Shown here piece by piece: positions 34,337 to 42,695 of a stretch of DNA of 64,000 bases (the stretch's first letter is position 1; each line of letters opens with the position of its first letter). The notes under the pieces were generated by a model. It saw only the letters and a program-made list of their open reading frames with translations, was not told the origin of the DNA and did not search any database. A program made the position numbers and the translations under genes. The DNA comes from Paraburkholderia caledonica NBRC 102488 (GTDB lineage: Bacteria; Pseudomonadota; Gammaproteobacteria; Burkholderiales; Burkholderiaceae): positions 62,001 to 126,000 of the forward strand of contig NZ_BAYE01000009.1 of assembly GCF_000685095.1 (NCBI RefSeq). The letters run 5' to 3'.

Positions 34337-35572
34337 CTAGGCCATTTCCTTGACCCTGTGCGACGGCGCTGCCGCGCCAGTCGCCTGAGCGGGCCGGCTC
34401 GCCACCGGGTCCGCCTCAGTATGCGCCGCCGTGCTGCCGGCCGGCGTGCGAGCGCCGCGCGGCACCCAGTCGAGCGGCTCGCCCTTGCCGTTTTCGAGTT
34501 CCGCCGACACCTCCGCACGCGCGCGCGGCAGATACTGCGGATAGTGCTTCTGGATGAAGTCGAGCAGCCCCTCGCGCACGCGGCAGCGCAGGTCCCAGTT
34601 GAGGCCCGAATCGAGCGAACTGACGAGCGCGCGCAATTGCATCGAGCGTTCGGTGCCCTCGGTGACTTGCAGAACCTGCACGCGCCCGTCCCACTCAGGC
34701 GCCGCCGCGACGATGCGCGCAAGTTCCTCGCGCAGCGGCGCGAGCGGCATCCGGTAATCGACGTAGAGAAACACCGTGCCGATAATTTGCGAACTGCTGC
34801 GCGTCCAGTTCGAAAACGGATTCTCGATAAACCATTGCAGCGGCACGATGAGCCGCCGCTGGTCCCACAGGCGCACCGACACATATGTGCCGGTGATTTC
34901 CTCGATGCGCCCCCATTCGCCCTGAATGACGACGACGTCGTCGAGCCGGATGGGTTGTGACAGCGCAATCTGCAAGCCGGCGATCAGATTGCCAAGCACC
35001 GGCCGCGCAGCGATACCGGCAACCAGACCTGCCACGCCCGCCGATGCAAGAAGGCTCGCGCCGATCTGCCGGACATTCGGGAACGTCATCAAGGCGCCGC
35101 CCACGCCGACGATCACGATCACGAGCATCACTGAGCGGGCCAGCACTCTCGCCTGCGTGTGGATGCGCCGCGCTTGCAGATTGTCGGCGGTATCGAGCGG
35201 ATGCGCCTGGATGATTGCCTCGCCGATGGCCGCCGCCGAACGCACCGACAGCCACGTCAACGCGCCGATCATCGCGATAGCCGCGGCGTCGCGCAACGGC
35301 GATATGAAGGTTAGCGTGTCGGGCGCCTCCCACCATACGGCTTCCAGCGCGAGAATGATGAGCACGAACAGCGAAGGCTTGTCGATATAGCGAAGCACGA
35401 CGCTGGTGAGCGGATAAGGCCGCGCGATTCGGGTCACGATACGTGCGCCGACGCGGTGCACGCCGATACCGATCAGCACGACGACCACCGAGATCATCAA
35501 CGCGCCCAGCCACGTATGCAGCGGCGCTTCGGCGATACGGTCAAGGTGGTTGAGTTCGTCGAGAAAAGGCAT
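34337..35572 (-). CDS. MscS-family mechanosensitive channel
   Basis: 411 residues from ATG 35572 (AGGAGG 9 nt upstream). Four to five hydrophobic helices precede the MscS core, with the pore helix ASAGVAGLVAGIAARPVLGN, then the beta-domain segment IQGEWGRIEEITGTYVSVRL and DQRRLIVPLQWFIENPFSNW. It should open on membrane tension and release solutes during hypo-osmotic shock. Proximity to otsA suggests an osmotic group. The C-terminal 40 residues are Ala/Thr/Pro rich and probably disordered. Confidence 0.92.
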   Translation of the reverse strand: MPFLDELNHLDRIAEAPLHTWLGALMISVVVVLIGIGVHRVGARIVTRIARPYPLTSVVLRYIDKPSLFVLIILALEAVWWEAPDTLTFISPLRDAAAIAMIGALTWLSVRSAAAIGEAIIQAHPLDTADNLQARRIHTQARVLARSVMLVIVIVGVGGALMTFPNVRQIGASLLASAGVAGLVAGIAARPVLGNLIAGLQIALSQPIRLDDVVVIQGEWGRIEEITGTYVSVRLWDQRRLIVPLQWFIENPFSNWTRSSSQIIGTVFLYVDYRMPLAPLREELARIVAAAPEWDGRVQVLQVTEGTERSMQLRALVSSLDSGLNWDLRCRVREGLLDFIQKHYPQYLPRARAEVSAELENGKGEPLDWVPRGARTPAGSTAAHTEADPVASRPAQATGAAAPSHRVKEMA

Positions 35573-35834
35573 GAAGGACAACCTCCTTTTCGATTGGGTA
35601 TGGACAGGCCGGCGGCCATGAAACGCGGCGACGGCACAATGTGGCACGCGCCGCGGGACGAACCCGCCGGACGCGCTCGTGAAAAGCGCTGAAAAGCACC
35701 GTGAAGCGCCTTCGAGGCAGACGCGCTAATGGAAAGATGCGCTCCGCGTTTCGAGCCGGCCGCGCATGGGCAGCGTGGCGTCCGACTCATGGGAAAACGT
35801 GTGCGTCCTGCGGCACACGTCCTTTCAGCTCACA

Positions 35835-36191
35835 CTAACTTCCGCTTTTGCAAGGAAATGCCTTGCCGAGTCCCAGCGAGATTGCCGTGCTCGCGTTATA
35901 GCCCGCGACAATCGGATTTTCCGCGATGTACTTGCGTACGGCGTCGGTCAGCTGCGCCGAGCGCGCGTCCTGAGGCAAACAGAAGTATTGCCCGACGCGC
36001 GGTCCCGTCGTGCCGCCAATCGCGTCGATGGTGTTGAAGATACCGTCGGCGGCGCCTTCGATGTATGCGGCGCACGCGCTGCGCGACGCGACGTCGGTCT
36101 TCGTGCACAGTTTGTTGAGGTCGCCCCCCGTAAACGCGGCTGCCGATAACGGTACGGCAAACGCGCTGGCGAAAATCAAAGCCCGCAGCAT
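35835..36191 (-). CDS. Rap1a/Tai-like periplasmic protein
   Basis: 118 residues with a signal peptide (about 1-19, ending SAAAF). Four cysteines are spread along the mature part (KLCTK, SACAAYI, YFCLPQ, FPCKS) in the order typical of the Rap1a/Tai fold, together with YIEGAADGI and AVRKYIAENPIVAGYNAS. In Serratia the founders are immunity proteins for secreted amidase effectors. Many Burkholderia genomes carry stand-alone copies, and here no cognate effector or secretion gene is nearby, so immunity is only one possibility. It is 176 bp upstream of the end of the ankyrin gene's 3' side and reads the same way. Confidence 0.78.
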   Translation of the reverse strand: MLRALIFASAFAVPLSAAAFTGGDLNKLCTKTDVASRSACAAYIEGAADGIFNTIDAIGGTTGPRVGQYFCLPQDARSAQLTDAVRKYIAENPIVAGYNASTAISLGLGKAFPCKSGS

Positions 36192-36367
36192 GGTGTTCCT
36201 TTCCAGGGTCGTTTATCAGGCGGTCTGTTGCCGCATCCGGACGGCGCGCGAACGCGCGGCAACAAAGTCGTCATTCTGCACTGTTTTGCGATGCGGCAGC
36301 AGGCCGGCAGCCGCGATCTTCAGGCAGTGGGCGGTGCGCGCCGGCGCATGCCGGTGCGCCGCGCGCT

Positions 36368-37108
36368 CTATTTTTGCTGCATCTGCTGCAACCGCGCGGT
36401 CAGACCTTCGACCACGTCCGGCTCCTTATAGGTCTTCGCGAAATCCAGTGCGGTGAGCCCGATCTGGTTCTTGACCGTCAGGTCCGCGCCATTGTCGAGC
36501 AGCAGTTTCACCGTCGACACATGGCCGCCGCGCGCCGCCATCATGAGCGGCGTGGTGCCGTTCGGGGACCCTGCGTCCACGTAGGCGGAATGGTCGAGCA
36601 GCAGCTTCACGACGTCGTCGTGGCCGTTTGCTGCCGCGTAGTGCAGCGGCGCCCAGCCCTTCTTGTTCACTTCGGCGTCCTTCGCGATCAACTGTTTGAC
36701 GAAGTCGATGTCGCCGTTCAGCGCGGCCATCATCATTGCGTTTTCGCCGGCTTTGTCTTCGATCTCGACGTTGGTTTTCGGATTCGCGAGCAGCGCGGCG
36801 CCGACCTTGTCGGATTTCTCGCGCGCGGCAAGCACCAGAAGCGGCATGCCCTGGTTATCGACGCTGTTCGGATCCATGCCCTTGGCGAGCAGTTTCTTGA
36901 CGCCGTCGACGTCGTCGAATTTGACTGATTTGATCAGCGAATCGATCGGCGCAGCCTGGGCCGGTGCCGCGATCAGCGAACTCAGCGCGGCGCACGTCAC
37001 CGTAGCCGCCAGCGCGGCGCGCGAGAAGTTGCGGCGCGCCGACGCGCATGCGGCGCGGGCCGTTTGGGCGGCTTGCCGCACGTTGGAGAAACTGGAACTG
37101 TTGATCAT
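36368..37108 (-). CDS. Exported ankyrin-repeat protein
   Basis: 246 residues. The N-terminus is long and basic (about 45 residues with twin-arginine-like RRNFSR before a hydrophobic core) and ends at APAQAAP, so export is likely, perhaps by the Tat route. About five ankyrin repeats follow, for example KGWAPLHYAAANGHDDVVKL and NGTTPLMMAARGGHVSTVKL. It would act as a periplasmic protein-binding scaffold; the partner is unknown. A gene of this kind next to tatD is seen in other Burkholderia genomes. The ATG at 37108 has only a weak binding site. Confidence 0.85.
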   Translation of the reverse strand: MINSSSFSNVRQAAQTARAACASARRNFSRAALAATVTCAALSSLIAAPAQAAPIDSLIKSVKFDDVDGVKKLLAKGMDPNSVDNQGMPLLVLAAREKSDKVGAALLANPKTNVEIEDKAGENAMMMAALNGDIDFVKQLIAKDAEVNKKGWAPLHYAAANGHDDVVKLLLDHSAYVDAGSPNGTTPLMMAARGGHVSTVKLLLDNGADLTVKNQIGLTALDFAKTYKEPDVVEGLTARLQQMQQK

Positions 37109-37154
37109 ATTTTACTTTAGGGTTGACCCCTATCCTCTTAATATTTATCCACTT

Positions 37155-37949
37155 TCACAGTGCACCGATTGGCGCGGAAAGCTTGAATAGACGGAAGAAA
37201 TTCTGCGTGGTTGCGGCCGCCAGCGCCTCGTCCGTCATGCCACGCTGCTGCGCGATGAAACGTCCGACATAACTGACGTACGCAGGTTCATTAGGCTTGC
37301 CGCGGTACGGCACCGGCGCAAGGTAAGGCGAATCCGTTTCGATCAGCAGGCGCTCCAGAGGCACGCGGCGCGCGACGTCCTGCACGTCCGTCGCGCTCTT
37401 GAACGTGACGATGCCCGACAGCGAGATGTAAAAATTCTGCGCCAGTGCCTGCTCGGCTACGGCCCACGGCTCCGTGAAGCAATGCATCACGCCGCCCGGC
37501 TCGCTCGCGCGCTCCTCGGCCATGATGCGCAGCGTGTCTTCCGACGAAGAGCGCGTATGGATGATGAGCGGCTTGCCCGTGGCATGCGCGGCGCGGATAT
37601 GCGTGCGAAAGCGCTCGCGCTGCCATTCCATATCGGCGATCGAGCGGCCTTCCAGGCGGTAGTAGTCGAGCCCCGTCTCGCCAATTGCAATCACTTTCGG
37701 ATGCCCGGCCAGTTCCACCAGTTCCGCGACGCTTGGCTCGCGCATGTCCTCGTGGTCCGGATGCACGCCCACCGACGCGTACACGTTCTCATGCCGGCTC
37801 GCGATATCCAGCACGGACGGCAGCGTTTCCAGGTCCACCGACACGCACAGCGCGTGCGTGACCGAGTGGCTTCGCATATTCTCGAGCACCTGCGGCAGGC
37901 GATCGGCGAGTCCTTCGAAATTGATGTGGCAGTGCGAATCGACAAACAT
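37155..37949 (-). CDS. tatD: TatD-family metal-dependent DNase
   Basis: 264 residues from ATG 37949 (AGGA 8 nt upstream). It opens with MFVDSHCHINF (metal ligands His6, His8) and continues with IGETGLDYYR (Glu ligand), LIIHTRSS, GVMHCFTEPW and LIETDSPYLAP, all TatD hallmarks. The enzyme is a cytoplasmic 3'-5' exonuclease of the amidohydrolase superfamily. It follows holB-tmk-mltG in many proteobacteria, and here it is separated from holB by a GNAT gene. The ankyrin gene is 46 bp downstream. Confidence 0.93.
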   Translation of the reverse strand: MFVDSHCHINFEGLADRLPQVLENMRSHSVTHALCVSVDLETLPSVLDIASRHENVYASVGVHPDHEDMREPSVAELVELAGHPKVIAIGETGLDYYRLEGRSIADMEWQRERFRTHIRAAHATGKPLIIHTRSSSEDTLRIMAEERASEPGGVMHCFTEPWAVAEQALAQNFYISLSGIVTFKSATDVQDVARRVPLERLLIETDSPYLAPVPYRGKPNEPAYVSYVGRFIAQQRGMTDEALAAATTQNFFRLFKLSAPIGAL

Positions 37950-37994
37950 GATGATGTCCTGCAAATGAATGGCCCGAGGAATGGCCCGAGGCGG

Positions 37995-38519
37995 TCAGGC
38001 TGCCGCGCCTTGCGCGTCGAGGCGCTTGCCGAGGATCACCAGATCGCGCTCCACGCCGTCCAGCACGGCCACGCGCGGCAGAGAGCCCCATGTGTCGAAA
38101 CCGAAGCCGCGGAACAGACGCAGGCTCGCCTCATTGTGACCGAAGATAAACCCCAGCACTGTGTCGATGCCGAGCGCCGGCGCCGCCGTCAGCGAGGCCG
38201 CCAGCAACTGCTTGCCGAGGCCCTTGCCGCGCGCGCGCTCGTCGAGATAGATGCTGACTTCGGCGGTGCGCTGATAGGCGGGACGGCCATAAAAATCCGA
38301 AAAGCTCAGCCAGGCGATCACACGGCGAGGCTGTTCGGCGTCTTCGACAACCCATAGCGGACGTTTGTGCGGCCCATGCGCGTGGAACCACGCAACGCGG
38401 CTTTCGACACTGACCGGTTCGAGATCGGCGGTCACCTGGCGCGAGGCCACCGTCGAGTTGTAAATGGCGACGATGGCAGGCAGATCGTCGAGCGTGGCAT
38501 CGCGGTAAGACAGGCTCAT
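37995..38519 (-). CDS. GNAT N-acetyltransferase (phosphinothricin-acetyltransferase-like)
   Basis: 174 residues. It shows RDATLDDLPAIVAIYNSTVA at the N-terminus, the PAT-type block EVSIYLDERARGKGLGKQLL with the acetyl-CoA loop R-x2-G-x-G, and HNEASLRLFRGFGFDTWG near the end. The family acetylates amino groups of small molecules, including phosphinothricin and methionine sulfone-type compounds; the natural substrate here is unknown. It occupies the spot between holB and tatD where many beta- and gammaproteobacteria have a PilZ gene. The start at 38519 has a weak binding site. Confidence 0.85.
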   Translation of the reverse strand: MSLSYRDATLDDLPAIVAIYNSTVASRQVTADLEPVSVESRVAWFHAHGPHKRPLWVVEDAEQPRRVIAWLSFSDFYGRPAYQRTAEVSIYLDERARGKGLGKQLLAASLTAAPALGIDTVLGFIFGHNEASLRLFRGFGFDTWGSLPRVAVLDGVERDLVILGKRLDAQGAAA

Positions 38520-38612
38520 GGTGCTTTCAGATTGAATTGAAGAACCGGCTAACGGGTAAAGCGCTAGTGAACGGAAACGACGTTCGCCGCGCGTGGGGAC
38601 CACCGCCTCGCG

Positions 38613-39647
38613 TCATGCAAAGAGTTCGCGGTAACCGAGAAACAGTTCCTCGAACACGAGCCGCGCGTTCAACGGATGATTTTCGACCGCGCGCTGGCGC
38701 GTTACGGCGCGCATGAAGCGGGCGAACGCGCTCGCGTCTGCTTGCGATGCGCAGCGCGTCAACGCCGCGGACGCCTGCGGAAAATAGCGCGGCGCGCCCG
38801 CGGTGCGCTGCGCGAGCAGATCGTACATCCAGCGTTGCAGCCAGCCGAGTACGAGCGGCACGGGCAGCTTTTGAAGCGCCTCGCCGCATGCAAAGGCGTC
38901 GCACTCCGGGCCGGCGGCCAGTTGCTTGAGCGTCCAGTCGCGCAACGTGCGGTTTTCGTCGCTAGCGAGCGCGAGTGCGGTCAGCGGCGCGCCGCCCGCT
39001 TCGGCGAGCAGCGCCGGCGCCTCCGCCACGCCTTGCGCCGCGAGCCATTGGGTCGAGACCTGGGGCGCGGGCAGACTCATCGGCCATTGGCGGCAACGGC
39101 TGATGATGGTGGGCAAAAGCCGGTCGATCCGCGCGGACACCATCAGGAACACGACGCCCGCGGGCGGCTCTTCGAGTGTTTTCAGCAGCGCATTGGCCGC
39201 CGCGATGTTGAGCGCCTCCGCCGGAGCCAGCACGACCACGCGGGCGCCGCCGCGGTGCGAACCCACGCCGACGAAGTCGAGCAAGCCGCGAATTTGCTCG
39301 ATCTTGATTTCCTTGCTCGGTGCGCGCGTTTTTTTGCCTTCGTCGCCATCGGCTTTTTCGGCTTTCTCGTCCGCGCCGTTGCCGATGCCGGCTTCGGCCG
39401 CCAGCGCCTCGGGCACGACGATACGGTAATCGGGATGGTTGCCCTGCGTGAACCAGTTGCACGCGACGCATGCGCCGCACGGTTCGCCGTTGTCTCGCCG
39501 ATCCTCGCACAGCAGACCTTGCGCGAGATGCTGCGCGAAGCGCAGCTTGCCGATGCCCGCCTGTCCGTGCAGCAGCAAGGCGTGCGGCCAGTGGTCGCGC
39601 AATTGCTGCAGGCGGTTCCAGTCATCGGCTTGCCACGGATAAATCAT
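38613..39647 (-). CDS. holB: DNA polymerase III delta' subunit
   Basis: 344 residues of the clamp-loader AAA+ family. The P-loop GQAGIGK is intact, unlike in E. coli delta'. The zinc module CEDRRDNGEPCGACVACNW carries four cysteines, and sensor-1 is VSARIDRLLPTIISRCRQWP. It serves in loading the beta clamp at the replication fork. A charged stretch (EKAEKADGDEGKKTRAPSKE) lengthens the link after the zinc module. It is 94 bp downstream of tmk in the usual mltG-tmk-holB order. Confidence 0.93.
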   Translation of the reverse strand: MIYPWQADDWNRLQQLRDHWPHALLLHGQAGIGKLRFAQHLAQGLLCEDRRDNGEPCGACVACNWFTQGNHPDYRIVVPEALAAEAGIGNGADEKAEKADGDEGKKTRAPSKEIKIEQIRGLLDFVGVGSHRGGARVVVLAPAEALNIAAANALLKTLEEPPAGVVFLMVSARIDRLLPTIISRCRQWPMSLPAPQVSTQWLAAQGVAEAPALLAEAGGAPLTALALASDENRTLRDWTLKQLAAGPECDAFACGEALQKLPVPLVLGWLQRWMYDLLAQRTAGAPRYFPQASAALTRCASQADASAFARFMRAVTRQRAVENHPLNARLVFEELFLGYRELFA

Positions 39648-39741
39648 TTTTTCTCTTTCTGATCAGTCAGTTGAACGCGTTTGGTGAGGTATTGCACGAG
39701 GCCTTGCTAGGCAGATAATAATTTCTTATATTGTTTGTGTA

Positions 39742-40362
39742 TCAAAGACTTGCAAGAAGTTCGTCAAGTTGTTTCTGGATTCGCGCAATGCTTTGCGAAG
39801 AGTCAATGATAGCGAATCGATAAGGCGCTTCTTCCGCGCGCCGCAGATATTCGGCTCGGGTGCGGTCGAAAAACGCGGTCGATTCGCTCTCGAAACGATC
39901 CGGATCGCGCGCCGCGCTGCGCCTCTCGTTCGCGATCTCTGGCGCGAGGTCGAACAGCACCGTGAGATCGGGCTGGAAGCCGCCCTGAACCCAGCGCTCC
40001 AGCGTTTCGAGCTTGTCGCGCGGCAGCCCGCGGCCGCCGCCCTGATAGGCAAAGGTGGCGTCGGTGAAGCGGTCGGAGAGCACCCAGTCGCCGCGCGCGA
40101 GCGCCGGTTCGATCACTTCGGCCAGATGCTGGCGGCGCAGCGCGAACATCAGCAGCGCCTCGGTTTCAAGGTCCATCTTCTGATGCAGCACGATCTCGCG
40201 GATCTGCTCGCCAAGCGGCGTGCCGCCCGGCTCGCGGGTCATGACGACCGAGCGGCCGTTGGCCGCCACCTTCTGTTCCAGCCGCTCGCGGAACCAGGCC
40301 AGATGCGTCGTCTTGCCGGCGCCATCTATGCCCTCGAATGTAATGAATTTGCCGCGCGCCAT
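39742..40362 (-). CDS. tmk: Thymidylate kinase
   Basis: 206 residues. P-loop FEGIDGAGKTTHL (residues 8-20), the DR(Y/F) motif in VLSDRFTDATFAYQGGGRGL, and a C-terminal REGION ending in QKQLDELLAS match dTMP kinase, which makes dTDP for DNA synthesis. Its ATG at 40362 overlaps the TAA of mltG (TAATG), so translation is coupled. A 94-bp gap then leads to holB. Length is typical. Confidence 0.96.
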   Translation of the reverse strand: MARGKFITFEGIDGAGKTTHLAWFRERLEQKVAANGRSVVMTREPGGTPLGEQIREIVLHQKMDLETEALLMFALRRQHLAEVIEPALARGDWVLSDRFTDATFAYQGGGRGLPRDKLETLERWVQGGFQPDLTVLFDLAPEIANERRSAARDPDRFESESTAFFDRTRAEYLRRAEEAPYRFAIIDSSQSIARIQKQLDELLASL

Positions 40363-41372
40363 TATTGCCCTCGAATGTATTTGTCCACGGCCTTGTTGTG
40401 ATCGCCGAGGGTGTCGGAAAAGATGCTGCTGCCGTCGCCGCGCGAGACGAAGTACAACGCGCTGGTTTGCGCAGGGTTCATCGCCGCCTGCAGCGAGGCC
40501 ACGCCCGGCAGCGAGATAGGTGTCGGCGGCAGGCCCATCCGCGTATAGGTATTGTAGGGAGTGTCAGTTTGCAGGTCCTTCTTGCGGATGTGGCCGTTAT
40601 AGCTCTCGCCCATACCGTAGATCACGGTCGGATCGGTTTGCAGCGGCATGCCCACGCGCAGACGGTTCGCGAAGACGGCGGCGACCATCGCCCGGTCGGA
40701 TTTCTTGCCGGTTTCCTTCTCGATGATGGACGCCATGATCAGCGCATCATACGGTGTCTTGTAGGGCAGATTCGGCGAGCGCGCGACCCACGCTTCGTCG
40801 AGGCGCGCGCGCATCAGCCGATAGGCGCGGCGGTAGACGTCGAGATCGCTCGTGTTTTTGTCGAACAGGTAGGTGTCCGGGAAAAACAGCCCTTCGCCGT
40901 TGCCGATCGACGCCTCAGGCGCGCCGATCGCGCTCATCAGCTGCGCGTCGTTCATCCCGGCGCTGTCGTGCTTCAGCGCCGGATTGGCGTCCAGTTCCTG
41001 GCGCATGCGCCTGAAAGTCCACCCTTCGATGACGGTCGCGACGTATTCGTTGACGTCGCCGCGAGCGATCTTTTGCAGCACTTCGTATGGCGTGACGCCG
41101 GTCTTGAACTCGTAATTGCCCGATTTGAGTTCGCTCTGAAGACCGAGCAGCCGCGTCATGACGATGAACAGTTCAGGCTCGACGGGCACGCCGCCGCGGT
41201 TCAGTTGCAGCGTGACGCTGCGCAGACTGCTGTGCGGTTTGACGGTGACGTCGAGTTGCGCGGGGTTCAGCTCGAGCGGGCTATTGGCCCAGTGGTATCC
41301 GCCAGCAATCGCGGCTGCGGCCAGCACGACGATAATCGAGCCGGCGACGAAACATTTCTTGAACAGGGACAT
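40362..41372 (-). CDS. mltG: Endolytic murein transglycosylase
   Basis: 336 residues of the YceG/MltG family. One N-terminal membrane helix (about 7-27) anchors a periplasmic domain with a LysM-like part and the catalytic block IMASIIEKETGKKSDRAMVA (catalytic Glu about 218), then GMPLQTDPTVIYGMGESYNG and a C-terminal SLQAAMNPAQTSALYFVSRG. It cleaves nascent peptidoglycan strands and helps set glycan length. It heads the mltG-tmk-holB transcript; its promoter region is shared with the divergent ygfZ-type gene 77 bp away. Confidence 0.95.
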   Translation of the reverse strand: MSLFKKCFVAGSIIVVLAAAAIAGGYHWANSPLELNPAQLDVTVKPHSSLRSVTLQLNRGGVPVEPELFIVMTRLLGLQSELKSGNYEFKTGVTPYEVLQKIARGDVNEYVATVIEGWTFRRMRQELDANPALKHDSAGMNDAQLMSAIGAPEASIGNGEGLFFPDTYLFDKNTSDLDVYRRAYRLMRARLDEAWVARSPNLPYKTPYDALIMASIIEKETGKKSDRAMVAAVFANRLRVGMPLQTDPTVIYGMGESYNGHIRKKDLQTDTPYNTYTRMGLPPTPISLPGVASLQAAMNPAQTSALYFVSRGDGSSIFSDTLGDHNKAVDKYIRGQ

Positions 41373-41398
41373 GAAAACGTGACTGGGTTGGACTGCAT

Positions 41399-41428
41399 AT
41401 AATACTTGTTTGCCTTAGCTAAAGTCAG
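41399..41428 (-). promoter_or_regulatory. Candidate mltG promoter in the mltG/ygfZ divergent gap
   Basis: Read leftward: -35 CTGACT (41423-41428), 18-bp spacer, -10 TATTAT (41399-41404), giving a leader of about 20 nt before mltG. On the + strand the same bases contain TATAAT (41398-41403), but no matching -35 precedes it, so the ygfZ promoter is less clear. Confidence 0.45.
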
Positions 41429-41449
41429 AATTGACTGTTCCAGGAATCC

Positions 41450-42574
41450 ATGAACACACCGCTCGCTACCGCTTCAGGCATACCTTCAGGCACTCCTTCA
41501 GCTACTGCTTCAGGCGCTGCTCCCGGCGCTGGTTCTGGCAGCCCCGGCGGCGCGCCGTTGGGCCATTCCGCCACGGCGCTGCCGGTGTTGCCGCGTCCGT
41601 CCGAGTATGAGTTCGCCGCAGTGCTTGAACATGGCGCCTACATGGCGCTCACGCAGTTCGGCGTGATCGACGCCACCGGCGACGACGCCGCGAGCTTCCT
41701 GCACGGGCAGTTGACCAACGACACGCAGCACCTGGACGCCGCGAACGCACGTCTCGCGGGTTATTGCTCGGCGAAGGGACGGCTGCTGGCGTCGTTTTTG
41801 ACGTGGCGCAGCGGCGACATGATCCATCTGCTCGTCTCGAAAGACGTGCAGGCGGCGGTGCAAAAGCGGCTGTCCATGTTCGTTTTGCGCGCCAAGGCGA
41901 AGCTCGTGGATGCAAGCGGCGAACTCGCCGTGATCGGCCTCGCGGGCGATGTCCGCAAGGCGCTGTCCGGCGTGTTCGACGCTCTGCCCGACGGCGTTCA
42001 TGTGAAGGTGGACGGCGCGGCCGGCTCGCTGATCCGCGTGCCCGATGCGTTCGAGCGTTTGCGCTATCTGTGGATCGGCCCGAAGGCGCAAGTCGAAGCG
42101 CACTTGCCGCAGCTTCGCGAGAAGTTGAAGCAGGTTTCGCCCGCAGTCTGGGACTGGCTCGACATTCGCGCAGGCGAGCCGCGCATCACGCAGCCGGTGG
42201 TCGAGCAATTCGTGCCGCAGATGGTCAATTTCGACGTGCTCGGCGCGGTCAATTTCCGCAAGGGCTGCTATCCCGGCCAGGAAGTGGTGGCGCGCAGCCA
42301 GTATCGCGGCACGATCAAGCGGCGCACGTCGCTCGCCAACGTGGCGAGCGACCTCGATACCGCGAAGGCCGGCGCCGAACTCTTTCACTCCGACGATCCA
42401 GGCCAGCCGTGCGGCATGGTGGTGAACGCGGCATCAGCTCGCGACGGCGGCGTCGATCTGCTGGTGGAGATCAAGCTGGCGGCGCTCGAAAGCGGCTCGG
42501 TGCATCTAGGCGCGGCGCAAGGCCCGGCGCTGCGGTTCCTCGCGCTTCCGTACGGCCTGCCCACCGAGGTTTGA
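41450..42574 (+). CDS. ygfZ: YgfZ/GcvT-domain folate-binding protein
   Basis: 374 residues. The folate-binding GcvT-like fold is shown by LTQFGVIDATGDDAASFLHG, then the diagnostic block KGCYPGQE (271-278) with its conserved Cys, followed by RSQYRGTIKRR. YgfZ supports iron-sulfur cluster enzymes such as MiaB in a folate-dependent way. AGGA lies 5 nt before the ATG. The N-terminus is unusual: about 45 low-complexity residues, with residues 7-30 coded by six 12-bp tandem units (TASG, IPSG, TPSA and so on). It reads away from mltG. Confidence 0.93.
   Translation: MNTPLATASGIPSGTPSATASGAAPGAGSGSPGGAPLGHSATALPVLPRPSEYEFAAVLEHGAYMALTQFGVIDATGDDAASFLHGQLTNDTQHLDAANARLAGYCSAKGRLLASFLTWRSGDMIHLLVSKDVQAAVQKRLSMFVLRAKAKLVDASGELAVIGLAGDVRKALSGVFDALPDGVHVKVDGAAGSLIRVPDAFERLRYLWIGPKAQVEAHLPQLREKLKQVSPAVWDWLDIRAGEPRITQPVVEQFVPQMVNFDVLGAVNFRKGCYPGQEVVARSQYRGTIKRRTSLANVASDLDTAKAGAELFHSDDPGQPCGMVVNAASARDGGVDLLVEIKLAALESGSVHLGAAQGPALRFLALPYGLPTEV
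41468..41539 (+). repeat. Six 12-bp in-frame tandem units at the ygfZ 5' end
   Basis: Units ACCGCTTCAGGC, ATACCTTCAGGC, ACTCCTTCAGCT, ACTGCTTCAGGC, GCTGCTCCCGGC and GCTGGTTCTGGC run without gaps. They encode a flexible Ser/Gly/Ala/Pro linker; changes in copy number would keep the frame. Confidence 0.8.
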
Positions 42575-42695
42575 ACGCCCTCGAAGATGCGACGCGGCGC
42601 TGTTCGACGAAAACGCGCCGCTTCCTCGCTGCGCCCTCGCCTGAACTTCTGCCTGCCATGCCATTTCAGAAGTCCCCAATTGGGAGACGCCCCCA

